64,000 nucleotides of DNA. Origin: Glebionis coronaria (lineage: Eukaryota; Streptophyta; Magnoliopsida; Asterales; Asteraceae). Shown here one piece after another: positions 12,486 to 24,261 of this stretch. A program made the position numbers and the translations under genes. Location of the stretch: positions 529,024,538-529,088,537 of the forward strand of contig CM046876.1 of NCBI GenBank assembly GCA_025667525.1, in the 5' to 3' direction. The notes below the pieces were generated by a model. The model worked only from the letters and a program-made list of their open reading frames with translations. It searched no databases and was not told the DNA's origin. Every line of letters begins with the position of its first letter. The first letter of the stretch is position 1.

Positions 12486-14105
12486 TGTTAATGCAAAGCA
12501 ATGCCTAAAAACATTGTTAGTATTAATTGATCTTTCTTAGTTTTGATCACAACATATTACAAAGACATTTATTGTCAAACACAATCATAATACGCATTAT
12601 CTAACAAACACTATCATCAAGGTAATAATCATTACACTAACATATCTTAATCATGCTTAGTGATCATAAAAGTGATTAGCCTTAAAACTCACTTTTGTCA
12701 AATGTAACAAAAGATTTTTAATAAACTTTATTTTTAAGAAAATGTTTTATCAAAATGAAAATGTAAACTTGAATATGGCATATTCCAAATGCCATAAGAA
12801 TATCCTTTGAAGGTTTAAGCATCCTCAGATATTTCAAATTCACTAAAAGATAAAAAGGAGCGGAGTCTACACTCCGCGGTTCTTTAAGTGCCTGTGCGGT
12901 TCCCTATCGATAAGGAACCGCCTAGGTAGCTAAGGATTCACCCCCAACTAGCCATTGGGATTTGTTTTCTATAAATAGTGGATCAAATCTGCATTTTCAT
13001 CAACCCTTTTTGGACATCTCTTTCAGCCTTCTTTCTCCTATATAATCCTAGTCATTTGTAAATGATCACTTAATGTGTTAAGCATGTTTACTTATGATTA
13101 TCCTCTTGATTTCCTTCTTTACCTTGTCCAACGAGAAGATCACTCACACACTTGTGATATGATTAAAGATGAAGCCTTGATGAAGATCATCCTCTCCTAA
13201 AGATCTAGTCATGTTCATCATTTGTTTATTTGTGTCTTGTGTAGATCCAATGTATTTGTGAATACTTGGACTAGTTGTGTTCATCCAAGTTATGTGTGAA
13301 TACTTGGATTAGAGTTGTGTAAATCCTTTGCATATGTGTGTGCTTGGATTTGTGTTGTGTAGATCTAAGCTACATGTGTGTACTTGGATATGTTTATTTG
13401 AGTTGTAATTAGTTGTGTTAGTTCTCACTAAACTATAAAGTGATGTGGTTGTGTCTTGTGAGTTCTCATTGAACTATAAAGTGATGTGAAGTTGTGTTGT
13501 GTGAAGTTCTCATTTAGCTTCAAAGTGAAGAGTCGTGAAGATTGGTTCTAGCTTTGGATTAGAACTCGACATCTAGCCTTGTGTCGGAAAATGGTGAAGT
13601 AGGCAACGTTGTGAAGATTGGTTCTAGCTTTGGATTAGAACTCGACATCTAGCCTTGTGTCGTAAAATGGTGAAGTGGGCGACGTTGTGTGGATTGGTCC
13701 TAGCTAAGATTAGGTCTCGACATTTAGCTTAGTGTCGGAAAATACTGTAAGCGACGTTGTAAGGTTTTCTCCGCCAAGAAGGGAGCTTGTGGATATAGTG
13801 GAAATCTCGAGTAAGGTGTACTCGAGGAGTGGAGTAGGAACGAGGATAGAGCCTCGTTGCCGAACCACTATAAATCTTGGTGTCTTCCTACTAGGTTGTT
13901 TCTTTCCTTACTCATCACTTATATTCATCATCATTACACTTACTACTTATTGTTAATGCATTAGAATTGAACCTAATCATTATGCAACTAGATTTCAACT
14001 AAAAGATAGTTTTGGCACTCACTTAATTGAAAGGAATTTTAATTAGGAGATAAACCGATGAGAAACTATTCAACCCCCCCCCCCCCCCCCCTTCTAGTTT
14101 CTACA
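12486..14105 (+). repeat. 3' LTR of a SIRE-like Copia element
   Basis: 1620 bp from TGTTAATGC to TTTCTACA, placed directly after a polypurine tract. It has a TATAAATAG box at about 12971, followed by repeated segments (for example the GGTTCTAGCTTTGGATTAGAACTCGACATCTAGCC-type unit near 13540 and 13620) and an 18-base C run at 14074-14091 just before the end. The partner LTR lies left of the window, so the target duplication cannot be tested; the right flank begins AATTT. Confidence 0.8.
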
Positions 14106-15598
14106 AATTTTTCTAACGTTTAGATTTTGTGGGCTCAAAAAATAAATCTCACAGTGAGTTACTCGCCTTTCATCCATTCATAGGCACCTCGAATTACAAA
14201 GCCACGTGTGGCTTTTTTGGGCGGGAGTGGTAACCTACGCGTAACTTTTTGTATACGTCTCTTCCATTTTTACAAACTTTAATAAATTTTAACCACACTT
14301 TAATCAATTTTAAAACATATCAAATCAAATTTTAACCACACTATAAATAACCACACTTTAATCAATTTTAAAACATATCAAAATCAAATTTGTATACGTC
14401 TTTTCCATTTTACAAACTTTTTAATTTTCATAGATGATTATACGTTTATGCTACCGATTTAATGATCAAATATGAAAAAACTATTATGAATAACTCGTAA
14501 TGCATTTCCTAAGAAGAGCGATAATAGTTATAAATGTGAGCACATTGATACAACACTTAATGATATATATTTCACTTATGTCATTTTCCTATCGAGTCCA
14601 TCAAATAAAAAGTTTCATCTTTTATATAATGATCAATACAAACCTAAACCAAAAAATACGGCAATAAATTCTATAGACCTCGTGATCGGTCAAATCACTT
14701 GAATGCAAATTTTACTAAAACATATGAAAATCTTTGTATACATATTTCTTATTCTCGTCAATATAATAAAAGGCCCCTATTTTTAGATAAAAAAGATATT
14801 TGATTTTTTTAAATGTTTCTAACGTTTAGATTTTGTGGGGCTAGAAAATGCAAAGCTCACAGTGAGTTACTCGCCTTTCATCCATTCATAGGCACCTCAA
14901 ATTACAAAGCCACGTGTGGTTTTTTTGGGTGGAAGTGGTAACCCACGCCTAACTTTTTACCACGTGAGAACTCATCAAAACTCACCATACCACTCCCACA
15001 AACCTTATGAATAAAAGTTTTAGCTCATCATTAGAACTCTTATGAATAATAGCTTTAACTTATTTTAATTTTGGATCAAACTAAATAACTTGTTTAAGAC
15101 TCTTTACAAAAGGTATATTAGAGTCAGATACGAGTAAAGTTTTTCTTTATGAATCCTAAATTAAGGGTTTAAGATCACGTGTAATAAGCAAAAGAAGCAC
15201 ACTCTCATTCCCGAGTCACCCAAAGACACATCCTTTCCTTGTTACTTTCGCCAAGACAATTAAGTCTTCGATCACTTAAGCGATAACTCGGTCATGCAGA
15301 TAATCGATAGAGTTTTGTTGTGTGTGAGTGTGACTGTGTGTTTATTAAATAATTTTTGTGAGATATATTTGTATTTAAGTCAAGTATGTTTTTTATATAA
15401 AATTGATTGTTTTATTACATTTAATTAGTTGGGAAGTTGGTTAAGCGAGATAAAAATGAGTCAATATTAATGTAACGAAGATGATAACGGTCATGATATG
15501 CACGACATAACTGTAATATAGTCCTATTCATTTATATGTATGTCAATTTGTTTCGAGATTGACTTTGATGTGAAAACGATTAAAGTACTACTAGCAAG
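14106..15598. other. Noncoding stretch with direct duplications
   Basis: Two 140-150-bp direct copies lie at about 14109-14250 and 14811-14958, sharing TTCTAACGTTTAGATTTTGT, ACAGTGAGTTACTCGCC and GCCACGTGTGG. A smaller duplication of about 60 bp (AACCACACTTTAATCAATTT) is at 14291 and 14351. No coding frame is supported. The first copy abuts the LTR end. Confidence 0.7.
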
Positions 15599-16002
15599 TA
15601 GGGGTGTAAAAGGATACCCGACACAAATTCGAACTCAATTAAGCATATTCAGATCGGCTACTTGGGCCAAGAATGTTATTCGGGTTTGGTGACCGAATGC
15701 TAAATAGAGCCGAGAATTGGGTTGAAAATGTTTGTCTAACTCGGAATTAGGTCGACTCAATTGACGCGAATAAGGTTTTTTTTTTGTATTCTTAACATAG
15801 TTTTAGTAAATTATTCATTCAAACGAGTAAAAGTAAGCATTTTTTACATTTTATCTGAATGGACCTCACTTGAATTGACCCGTAATTGACAAACTCGGGT
15901 TCGTATAAAGCCAGGTTCATGTATGTATTTTTAGCCTTGACTTAACTTTAAGCCGACCTGGATTGACTCGAACCTAACCGACCCTACTGATTAACACCCC
16001 TA
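15599..16002. mobile_element. hAT-type non-autonomous element, 404 bp
   Basis: Terminal inverted repeats TAGGGGTGTAA and TTAACACCCCTA. Flanking 8-mers CTAGCAAG (15591-15598) and CTAACAAC (16003-16010) agree at 6 of 8 positions, fitting an aged 8-bp hAT duplication. The interior is rich in degenerate GGGT/ACCC words and encodes nothing. It resembles 49354-49821. Confidence 0.75.
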
Positions 16003-16602
16003 CTAACAACAAATTTGATCCGCAAAAGACGAAAAAATCATACAATTATCCTAGCTTAATGAAATGCATCGAATATATGCATATGCATCGAGTTCTAAAT
16101 TATAAAATATATTATAATACGTCTAAAAGATTAGTTATGTATTTAAGTCAAGTCGATGCAATTTTAATGTATAAATATAATTGTTTCTTGACATTTTTAT
16201 TTGATTATAAGTCATATATGTTGCATTTTTTTTAAATACGCACCGAAAATATTTTATGTGACGAAAATACTTCTAGAAATTTTAAAACAGCATGAATACG
16301 TTTCGTTGGTGCCACAAAGTATTACTTTTTTATTTAACGAGGCCAAAATGCCAAATGTTATAGTGTTCTCACATACGTTATTTTTGCAGTTTAAATACTT
16401 TTGTAAAATTATTTGTAAAATTCTTTATAAAACTCGACACTATATCTAATTAGTTTCTAAGCATGATTGATAATTACAATCGTGTTGAATGTCTGTTGTT
16501 TCTATTGTTTCTATTTATTAAGCATCTTTTTGCATGTTACCAGGGCCGTTTTGTGGATATCGAGAGCCTCATGCCATATATTTTTAAGAGGCCCTTAATC
16601 AT
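16003..16602. other. Noncoding sequence before the Copia insertion
   Basis: AT-rich. Short open frames at 16201-16449 and 16463-16717 show no recognisable protein features; the second runs into the Copia LTR and is not credible. Confidence 0.6.
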
Positions 16603-16753
16603 TGTTAGAGTTAGTAAACCTATTAGTGAATTAGGCCCAAGCCCATTAGGGTTACTACTTAGCTTAGGCTGTATGCTTAGGTTGTGTATATATAGTCATT
16701 ACCTCCCTGGAGTATAATCAAGTAAATATAATACTCTTTTACCGTTCTTTACA
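16603..16753 (+). repeat. 5' LTR of the 151-bp-LTR Copia
   Basis: Short LTR with GTGTATATATAG as a probable TATA region at about 16684. Pairs with 23789-23939. Confidence 0.93.
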
Positions 16754-16765
16754 TGGTATCAGAGA
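16754..16765 (+). promoter_or_regulatory. Primer binding site, initiator tRNA-Met type
   Basis: TGGTATCAGAGA, immediately after the LTR with no spacer. Confidence 0.9.
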
Positions 16766-16966
16766 TGGGTTACCAATACCAAAAATTCAGAAAATTAGGG
16801 TTTGTTTGTGTTTGAACCAAGGGAGTTCATTCAACAAACAGGAGGTATAGGATCAAGATTGGTTCGCATCTCAACAACTTCTCCGGTGAGATCTAGTCAT
16901 TCTGTTATTTTAACTTTCAGTCAGATCTGGTTTGCCACTTTACTTTGAATTTCAAATTGGTTAAAT

Positions 16967-18028
16967 ATGTCTGGGACCCAAAAGGGTAATACTTATGGTA
17001 GCAGGTATCCTGCTGATGTCCTTCTCGTGGTAACACGGATTACTGATAATAAGCTTGATGGCTCCAACTTCTTTGAATGGAGCAAGACTGTTCGTATTTA
17101 TTTACGTAGCATTGGAAAGGCCTCTCATCTTGAAGATGATCCTCCCAAAGATAGTACTAAGGATCAATAGCTTCAAAATGATGCCCGGTTGTTTTTACAG
17201 ATAAGAAAATCTATTGAATCATCTGTTATTCTCTTAATTAACCATTGCGAGTATGTAAAGGAATTGATGGGGTATTTGGATTTTTTGTATTCTGGACAAA
17301 AGAATATATCTCGAATTTACAGTGTATGCAAGGACTTTCACCATGGAGAGCAACAAGATCAATTCCTAACTGCTTATGTTATGGGTTTTAAGAGAATTTA
17401 CGAGGAGTTGAATACTCTTCTTCCTATTAGTGCTGATGTGAAAAAGATGTAGAAGCAAAGGGAACAAATAGTTGTAATGAGTTTCTTGACGAAACTTCGA
17501 CCCGAATTTGATTCTTTGAGATCTCAGTTCTTGAACGAGTCTGATATTCCATCTCTTCAAGATACATTTGCTTGAGTTCTTCGCAATGGGACTGTTCAAA
17601 CTTCTCATGTTTCAGCTCCTAATAGTGCTCTTATTAGTCGTGGTGGTTCCCGGGGTGGATTTAGAGGTGGTTATCGCGGTGGTCATCGCGGTGGTTCTCG
17701 AGGTGGTTCTCGTGGTGGTCATAATGATCGAGTCAATGATCCAACGGGTTCAAGTTCTGATGATATTGAATGTTTCTATTGTCATGAGACGGGGCATACT
17801 ACACATACTTGCAAGAAACTCTTGGCAAAGAAGAAAGGTTCCACTTCAAATATTGCTTCTTCTGCATATGGAGATAGTGTTACTATTTCGGCCGAAGAGT
17901 ATGCTCGTCTTAAGGGATCTGCGAATTCTACTAATGAGGCAGGTAACAACATTAACTGTCTTCTATCTACTTCCACTAGATGGATCATTGATTCCGGTGG
18001 TTCAGACAACATGACAGGTAACCGTTAG
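16967..18028 (+). pseudogene. gag: Copia gag and start of protease
   Basis: Reading starts MSGTQKGNTYGSRYPADV. The gag domain (LDGSNFFEWSKTVRIYLRS) is cut by in-frame TAG at 17168-17170, TAG at 17450-17452 and TGA at about 17573. An arginine-glycine box (repeats of RGG/GGSRGG) is encoded at about 17637-17725, followed by a zinc knuckle CFYCHETGHTTHTC, both for nucleic-acid binding. The protease motif WIIDSGGSDNMTG follows and is cut by TAG at 18026-18028. All pieces stay in one frame, so the stops arose by point mutation. Confidence 0.88.
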
Positions 18029-19701
18029 TTACTTTCTGATTTTAGTACTCATACCCCTTCCTCCTATGTCACAATAGCTGATGGGAGTACAACTCGAGTA
18101 CTCGGTTGTGGCACCGCTAATCCTACCTCAACTATCTCATTATCCTCAGTCTTGTATCTGCCAAGTTTTCAATGCTTGTCAGTTAGTAAGATTACACGTG
18201 ATTCAAACTGCAGTGTCTCATTCTTTCCCGATTATTGTTATTTTCAGGATCTGGTGACCAAGAAGATTATTGGTAAAGGATGGGAGTCTGATGGCCTATA
18301 CATACTTGAAACCAAACCACCACCACATTCCTTAGCTTGTTCTCGCTCATCCCCTATTGATATGCATCGTCGATTAGGTCATCCTTCTCTTCAGAATCTA
18401 AAGAAATTATGTCCCGAGTTTTCTCATTTATCGTCTTTAAATTGTGAGTCATGTGAATTCGCCAAACATCAACGTATTAATTTAAGTCCTCGAGTCAATA
18501 AGTGGGATACGTCCCCATTTGATTTGGTACATTCTGATGTTTGGGGGCCATGTTCAGTTACATCTAAGTGTGGGTTTAAGTACTTCGTTACCTTTCTTGA
18601 TGATTATTCTCGTGTTACTTGGCTTTATCTAATGAAAAATCGTTCTGAATATTCACACATTTTTGTTCCTTTGTTACCGAAATAAAAACACAATTTAATT
18701 TCTTGGTTCAAACATTACGTAGTGATAATGCTAAATAATATATTTCTGAAACATTTCGGTCATATATGCTTCAACATGGCATTCTACATGAAACCTCTTG
18801 TGTCGATACACCTGCTTAAAATGGAGTTGCTGAACGCAAGAATCGTCATCTTCTAGACGTTGCAAGGGCACTTCTATTTCAAATGACAGTTCCTAAACCA
18901 TTTTGGGCCTATGCTATCTCTACGGCATGTTTTCTCATTAATCGCATGCCATCCGTAGTATTGAATGGTGATATTCCATATTCCATTCTTTTTCCCACTA
19001 AATCTGTATTTCCAGTTGAACCAAAGATCTTTGGGAGCACATGTTTTGTTCGGGACACTAGACCGCATCTTACAAAGTTGGACCCAAAGTCTCTTAAATG
19101 TGTCTTTCTTGGATACTCTCCTCTTCAAAAGGGATATAACTGTTTCTCCCCAACACTTAATCGATATGTCGTCTCTCGAGATGTCACCTTTCATGAAGAC
19201 TTGCCATTTTATCCTATGTCCAACTCTTATAATCAGGAGGAATGTGATGATATGTTAGTCTATCGCTCACAAGTTCCTAGTGATGCATCTGTCCCTTTAA
19301 TTAATAAGGCTCATCGGTTTGATAAAGTATACCATCGACGAAATCGCCGCCCTACATCAGACACCAATCCGATAGCACCTTCTTTGTTGACAGATCCTCC
19401 TAATGAGGAACCTAGTAATGCACCTCCCAGTAATGAGCATGTTGATACACCACCCACTGAAGCTGATTTGGACTTACCTATTGCTCTTCGGAAAGGTAAA
19501 CGCAGTTGCACATATCCTATTGCTTCATTTGTTTCATATGATAAATTGTCTACTTCCTCCCGTTCCTTTGTTGCAAATTTAGACTCCATGTTAGTTACGA
19601 ATACCGTTGGTGAAGCACTTGCTCATCCGGGATGGCATGCTGCTATGATTGAGGAAATGAATGCTCTTGAGCATAATGGAACTTGGGAATTAGTAGATTT
19701 A
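18029..19701 (+). pseudogene. pol: Copia integrase region
   Basis: Zinc-binding region MHRRLGHPSLQNLKKLC with CESCEFAKHQ, then the catalytic core DVWGPC and FVTFLDDYSR. The frame shifts near 18670, after which the remaining core is read: RSDNAK, then NGVAERKNRHLL, with a stop just before this motif. A longer open piece at 18883-19704 covers the C-terminal integrase region and the linker to RT. It ends where the 2641-bp solo LTR is inserted. Integrase inserts the cDNA; this copy is inactive. Confidence 0.88.
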
Positions 19702-22342
19702 TGATGTGTCGAGAAAGTGTCGGTGTATTTTAATTTAATACGTTACAGAGCAAATTTAGGAAATTAACTTTAGGAAAAGGTAATAATCAAAAAATAAGCT
19801 AAAAACGAATCAATTAAACAGGAGAGTGATCCCGGTTCGTTGTACACAAAGAGCTTGTGAATTTGAGACTTTCGTTTTGATAAGGACAATCGATTTGAAT
19901 TTGGTTTCGGTTTTTATCTAAATTAATTTTACAAATTTTAACCCTAAAGTGTATGAATCGTATCCCGAAATTAAATCTAAAAGACAATTATTAAACTATT
20001 TATTATTTAAAATCTACTTTACTTTTTAATTGACAAAACTAATTTAAACAAAAATATGAAATCAAAATTATTTAAAACAAATTTAATTAAAACTATATTA
20101 TTTAAAAACAAATTTTAAAACAATTTAAATTTTTAAAAGTAATAAAATATATTTATTTTTTTTATTTTTTTATTTTATTAATACTTTTTACAAAAAGTTT
20201 AATTAAACAATTTTATTTTATAAAACTAAGTAATATAAGTTTTACTTACTTTTAAAACTAAACATTCTATTAAAAATAAAGGTGTAAATAACTAACAGTC
20301 CAGATTTCAGAAGAGTTATTAAATTTCAAACACAAATTACAACTAAAAAGAACCCCAAGCCTAGTGGTTGAGGCGTTGGGTAGTTATCCGAGAGATTTCG
20401 GGTTCAAGTCCTAGGAAGGACAATTTTTTGTATTTAGTTTTTACTTTTGCTTCATGCGTTACAATATATTTAAGGAAACAGAATAAACAAAAGACAAGAG
20501 ATAAAACACACGAAATTTATTAATAAATGAAATCTAGGGGAAAAAATATCAGTAAAATAACAGTAGTTTGAATCCATATCAGCAGACTCATAGAAATTAA
20601 CACAACTAGGTCAAATCTAATATCAGCAACAAGACATCATATCACATAACAAGTAAACCACATAATCAACCAGAATGAATCATCAAACTCCCAAATTAGA
20701 TCCATATACTTAAAACAATTCAACAGAATATAAAATAATGCATCCATTCAAACTCAGATTAATTAACAGAAAACTTCAAAAGCATATTAAACTGACAAAC
20801 AGATTATCCAATACAATAAATATTAACACTTATAACATTCAAATACTCATAACAGATTCACAAACTTCAAACAAATATTATCAGTTTCAACTAAAACTTA
20901 TATATAAAAAAATATAAAACGAGATTTACCTAAAATAGGATAACCATTGATGCAGAAAACAGCGTTGAGCTGTCTTAGGAATAAAAACGACACCCCCATT
21001 ACTTGACACCGTCTCGAACCAAGTACCAAAACGACACCAACATCATGGCTCGAACCATGAGAATTTTTGAACCAGCAACTTTTATTTATAATACTTAAAC
21101 AGTGGTTTAAGTAATTTTCCCAAATCTTTTTTAAAACATCAACATAAGCTATAGACTAAGCTTATGTAAACATTTTTTTACAGTTATAATCATAGATTTA
21201 GAATTAAAAGTATCACCAAAAGAACAGTAAGAACACAAGACCAACAATTATTAAACTGAAATTTAATTTTATTAATTCATTCAAATCATTACAACTTTAT
21301 AAAAAGAAAATAAAAACTTCTAATCTAAAACTAACATTATAACATTACAAAAAGAAAAGGGGATACATTCAATGAAAAATAAGAGAGTATTTATAGGCAA
21401 ACCCGAGAGGATGTTTGTTGAGGAAGATGGATTTTTGATCATTCGATCAGTTCTTCATTCTCTCTTTCTTCATCAAGGGCTGAAAATCACCTTCTCTTCA
21501 CACGGATCGCCAGGGTGGCGTTTTTTGTACTTCTTGTGCTACTTTGATGCTGAGGTGGCTCTAACTGATTGGTGCAATGATTGGATGGCATGATTTCCAC
21601 CAATCAAAAGAGAGGGGTGACAAGATGGATGCCACGCGTGATCCTTTGGTGCCATCATCTGCATCTCGAAATTCTTGGGAGTTTATTTCAGCGCGTGGGC
21701 TTCAATCTCCCAAGATATGAAAACCCCCAAATTTAATTTAGGGTTTGTGGAGTGGCTGATAGTTTTTCTCTGCGTTCCTTCTTTCTCTCTTTTTTTTCTT
21801 GTGAAAACTTAGGTTGTAACGATAAGATTTGACCAAGTGAAAAGTAATTCCCTTTTTATGTTACTTCCACCGTCTCTAATTCTTGTCACATGGGCTTGGG
21901 CCCCTTTTTTATTTAAACATTCCATTCGTTACTCCCTTTGTTTGGGCTTGACTGAAATGTTGTCCAAAAGTATATTTCGTCCCACACTTGTATAACTTTT
22001 GGGCTTTTGTTTTGGGCTTTCAAAAGTAAAGTAACTTATTTTTAACCCATAAATGGGCCTTCAAGCCCATTAATCTCATGTGGGCCCCACTTGACCAAAA
22101 TCCTTCATAAACTTAAACTTGTGAACAAAACGACTTGATTTTTGGCTTTTTTATTTTTCTTCAAACTCCGTATCGATTTTACCGGTTTTCGTGATCTTGG
22201 GTACCTACACACATGAAACAACAAACATGCATATACAAGGCCATTTCTTGTGGAAAAAAATATACAAGGCCATATTTATATATTTTATGCCATTTAAACT
22301 CATTTATTGATACAATTGATATGAGTAATTTCACTCATATCA
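19702..22342. mobile_element. 2641-bp solo LTR, probably Gypsy type, inserted in Copia pol
   Basis: It begins TGATGTGTCG and ends CTCATATCA. A 5-bp duplication ATTTA flanks it (19697-19701 and 22343-22347), and the RT reading frame of the host Copia resumes exactly after one ATTTA copy is removed, which fixes both borders. No primer site, polypurine tract or coding frame is seen, so it is a solo LTR. Its last 27 bases form a perfect hairpin. Length and A-rich middle fit large Gypsy LTRs; the lineage is inference. Confidence 0.85.
20352..20428 (+). repeat. tRNA-derived (SINE-like) pol III unit
   Basis: AGCCTAGTGGTTGAGGCG at about 20358 resembles box A of tRNA genes, and GGGTTCAAGTCCT at about 20400 resembles box B, at tRNA-like spacing. 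A TTTTTT terminator lies at 20423-20428. No complete cloverleaf or clear target duplication is seen, so it is a SINE-like or tRNA-derived relic and not a functional tRNA gene. Confidence 0.45.
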
Positions 22343-22343
22343 A
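22316..22343. repeat. Perfect 11-bp inverted repeat at the solo-LTR end
   Basis: TTGATATGAGT (22316-22326) pairs with ACTCATATCAA (22333-22343) around a 6-base loop; the last base belongs to the target duplication. Confidence 0.85.
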
Positions 22344-22347
22344 TTTA

Positions 22348-23781
22348 CCTATCGAAAAGAGGGCAATTGGGTGTAAATGGGTGTTTACGGTTAAAATGAA
22401 TCCGGATGGTTCTATTGCTCGATTAAAGGCACGCCTAGTTGCAAAAGGTTATGCCCAAAGGTATGGAGTTGATTACGAGGAAACTTTTTCTCCCGTTGCA
22501 AAGTTATCATCTGTTAGATTGTTGATTTCCTTGGCTGCCAATTATGATTGGACCCTTCATCAACTTGATGTTAAAAATTCCTTCTTAAATGGTGATTTAC
22601 AAGAGGAAGTCTATATGGTGCAACCTCCGGGGTTTGTTGCTCAGGGGGAATCCGGAAGAGTGTGTAAATTGAAGAAGGCTTTGTATGGTTTAAAACAGTC
22701 TCCTCGTGCTTGGTTTGGGAAGTTCAGCAGTGCTTTGATTAAGTTTGGTTTACAAAGAAGTGCCTATGATCATTCGATATTTTTTAAATCATCTAATGTT
22801 GGTTGCATCTTACTTGTAGTTTATGTGGATGATATAGTGGTTACGGGCAACGATAAATCTGGAATTGAGAAATTAAAATCATTTGTTAGAACTTGCTTTC
22901 AAACGAGAAAGATCTAGGACCATTCAACTATTTTTTTGGGAATTGAGGTCTCACGTAACAGGAAGGGTATATTTCTATCTCAGAGGAAGTATTGTCTAGA
23001 TTTATTAGACGACGCTGGACAGATTGAGGCACGAACATGCAATGAGCCTATGATACCAAAACTAAAGTTAAGGATAGGGGATGGAGAATTGCTAGAGAGG
23101 CCCGAGAAGTATAGACGGGTAGTTGGGAAGCTAGACTATCTTACTATAACACGTCCTGATATTGCCTTTCCGGAAAGTGTTGTAAGTCAGTTTATGTCAT
23201 CTCCCAGAACATTGCATTGGGATGCTGTCACTCAGATTTTGCGATATTTAAAAGGTACACCAGGACAAGGTATTTTATATGCAAATCATGGTCATCATAC
23301 AGTTGAAGGGTTCACCGATGCTGACTACGCAGGATGTCCTAATAGCTCGAGATCTACAACTGGGTATTGTGTTTTTGTTGGTGGCAATCTTGTCTCTTGG
23401 AGGAGTAAGAAGCAGAACGTCGTGTCGAAATCAAGTTCGGAAGCCGAATATAGAGCTATGGCTCAAACTACATGTGAAATTGTATGGCTACGTAATTTAC
23501 TTGGTGAGATTGGGTTTCCTCAATCTAACCCAACGACGATGTGGTGTGACAACCAAGCTGCTATTTACATAGCAAACAATCCGGTGTTTCATGAGAGGAC
23601 TAAGCATATAGAAGTTGACTGTCACTTTACTCGCGAGAAACTAGAAGATGGGACAATTTCAACTCCTCATATTAGAACAGAGAGTCAATTGGCAGATGTG
23701 TTTACTAAAGCATTACCCGGGAGTCAAGTTAAACTTATTTGTAACAAGCTAGGCATGATAAATATATATGCTCTAGCTTGA
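22348..23781 (+). pseudogene. pol: Copia reverse transcriptase and RNase H
   Basis: After the solo LTR the frame resumes with the RT core: GCKWVF, RLVAKGYAQ, the catalytic box VVYVDDIVV, and HQLDVKNSFLNGDL, which is standard Copia RT. The frame shifts near 22905 and again at a run of seven T (about 22931-22937), then continues 22936-23781 with GIEVSRNRKGIFLSQRKYCLDLL and RNase H motifs ADYAGCPNSSRSTTGYC, SSSEAEYRAMAQ and DNQAAIYIANNPVFHERTKHIE. The product ends 8 bases before the polypurine tract. The upstream residues read in this frame from 22213 belong to the solo LTR and not to RT. Confidence 0.92.
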
Positions 23782-23788
23782 GGGGGAA
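23777..23788 (+). promoter_or_regulatory. Polypurine tract of the 151-bp-LTR Copia
   Basis: CTTGAGGGGGAA, abutting the 3' LTR. Confidence 0.85.
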
Positions 23789-23939
23789 TGTTAGAGTTAG
23801 TAAACCCATTAGTGAATTAGGCCCAAGCCCATTAGGGTTACTACTTAGCTTAGACTGTAAGCTTAGGTTGTGTATATATAGTCATGTACTCCCTGGAGTA
23901 TAATCAACTAAATATAATACTCTTTTACCGTTCTTTACA
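23789..23939 (+). repeat. 3' LTR of the 151-bp-LTR Copia
   Basis: Partner of 16603-16753; ends TTCTTTACA. Confidence 0.93.
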
Positions 23940-24261
23940 AAACTTTTTAAGTCATCTCGTGAATTTTAAAGACTATATACCTGATTTTCACAATTTATGC
24001 TTTTAATTCGAAGATTATTACCTTTAAAATATGCGACTCACGCACGCAAAATAAATGAAACCCAAGTTCTTACTAGTATAAAAACAACTTTAGACTATCA
24101 AATTTACAATAATAAGTTTGGAAATATTTTACACGTATTTGTAATTAAAATCAAAAGAGTGGGACCAAGTATACAAAAATCTAAAAATCTATGGGGCAAA
24201 GATGTCAATGATATAAAGTCACCATCTTCCTCAATCCTCACCTCCTGTTACCAATTATAGC
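23940..24261. other. Noncoding spacer
   Basis: AT-rich, nothing recognised; the 87-codon frame here has no protein-like features. Confidence 0.6.

Larger units (their letters stand above)
16603..23939 (+). mobile_element. Ty1/Copia retrotransposon with 151-bp LTRs, degenerate, carrying a nested solo LTR
   Basis: LTRs 16603-16753 and 23789-23939 (TGTTAGAG to CTTTACA) differ at about 7 of 151 positions by eye. The primer site TGGTATCAGAG directly follows the 5' LTR, and a TTGAGGGGGAA polypurine tract precedes the 3' LTR. The order gag, protease, integrase, RT, RNase H is the Copia order. Many in-frame stops and at least three frameshifts show it is dead. A 2641-bp insertion splits pol. The flanks ATCAT and AAACT do not match, so no target duplication is visible. 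Confidence 0.93.
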
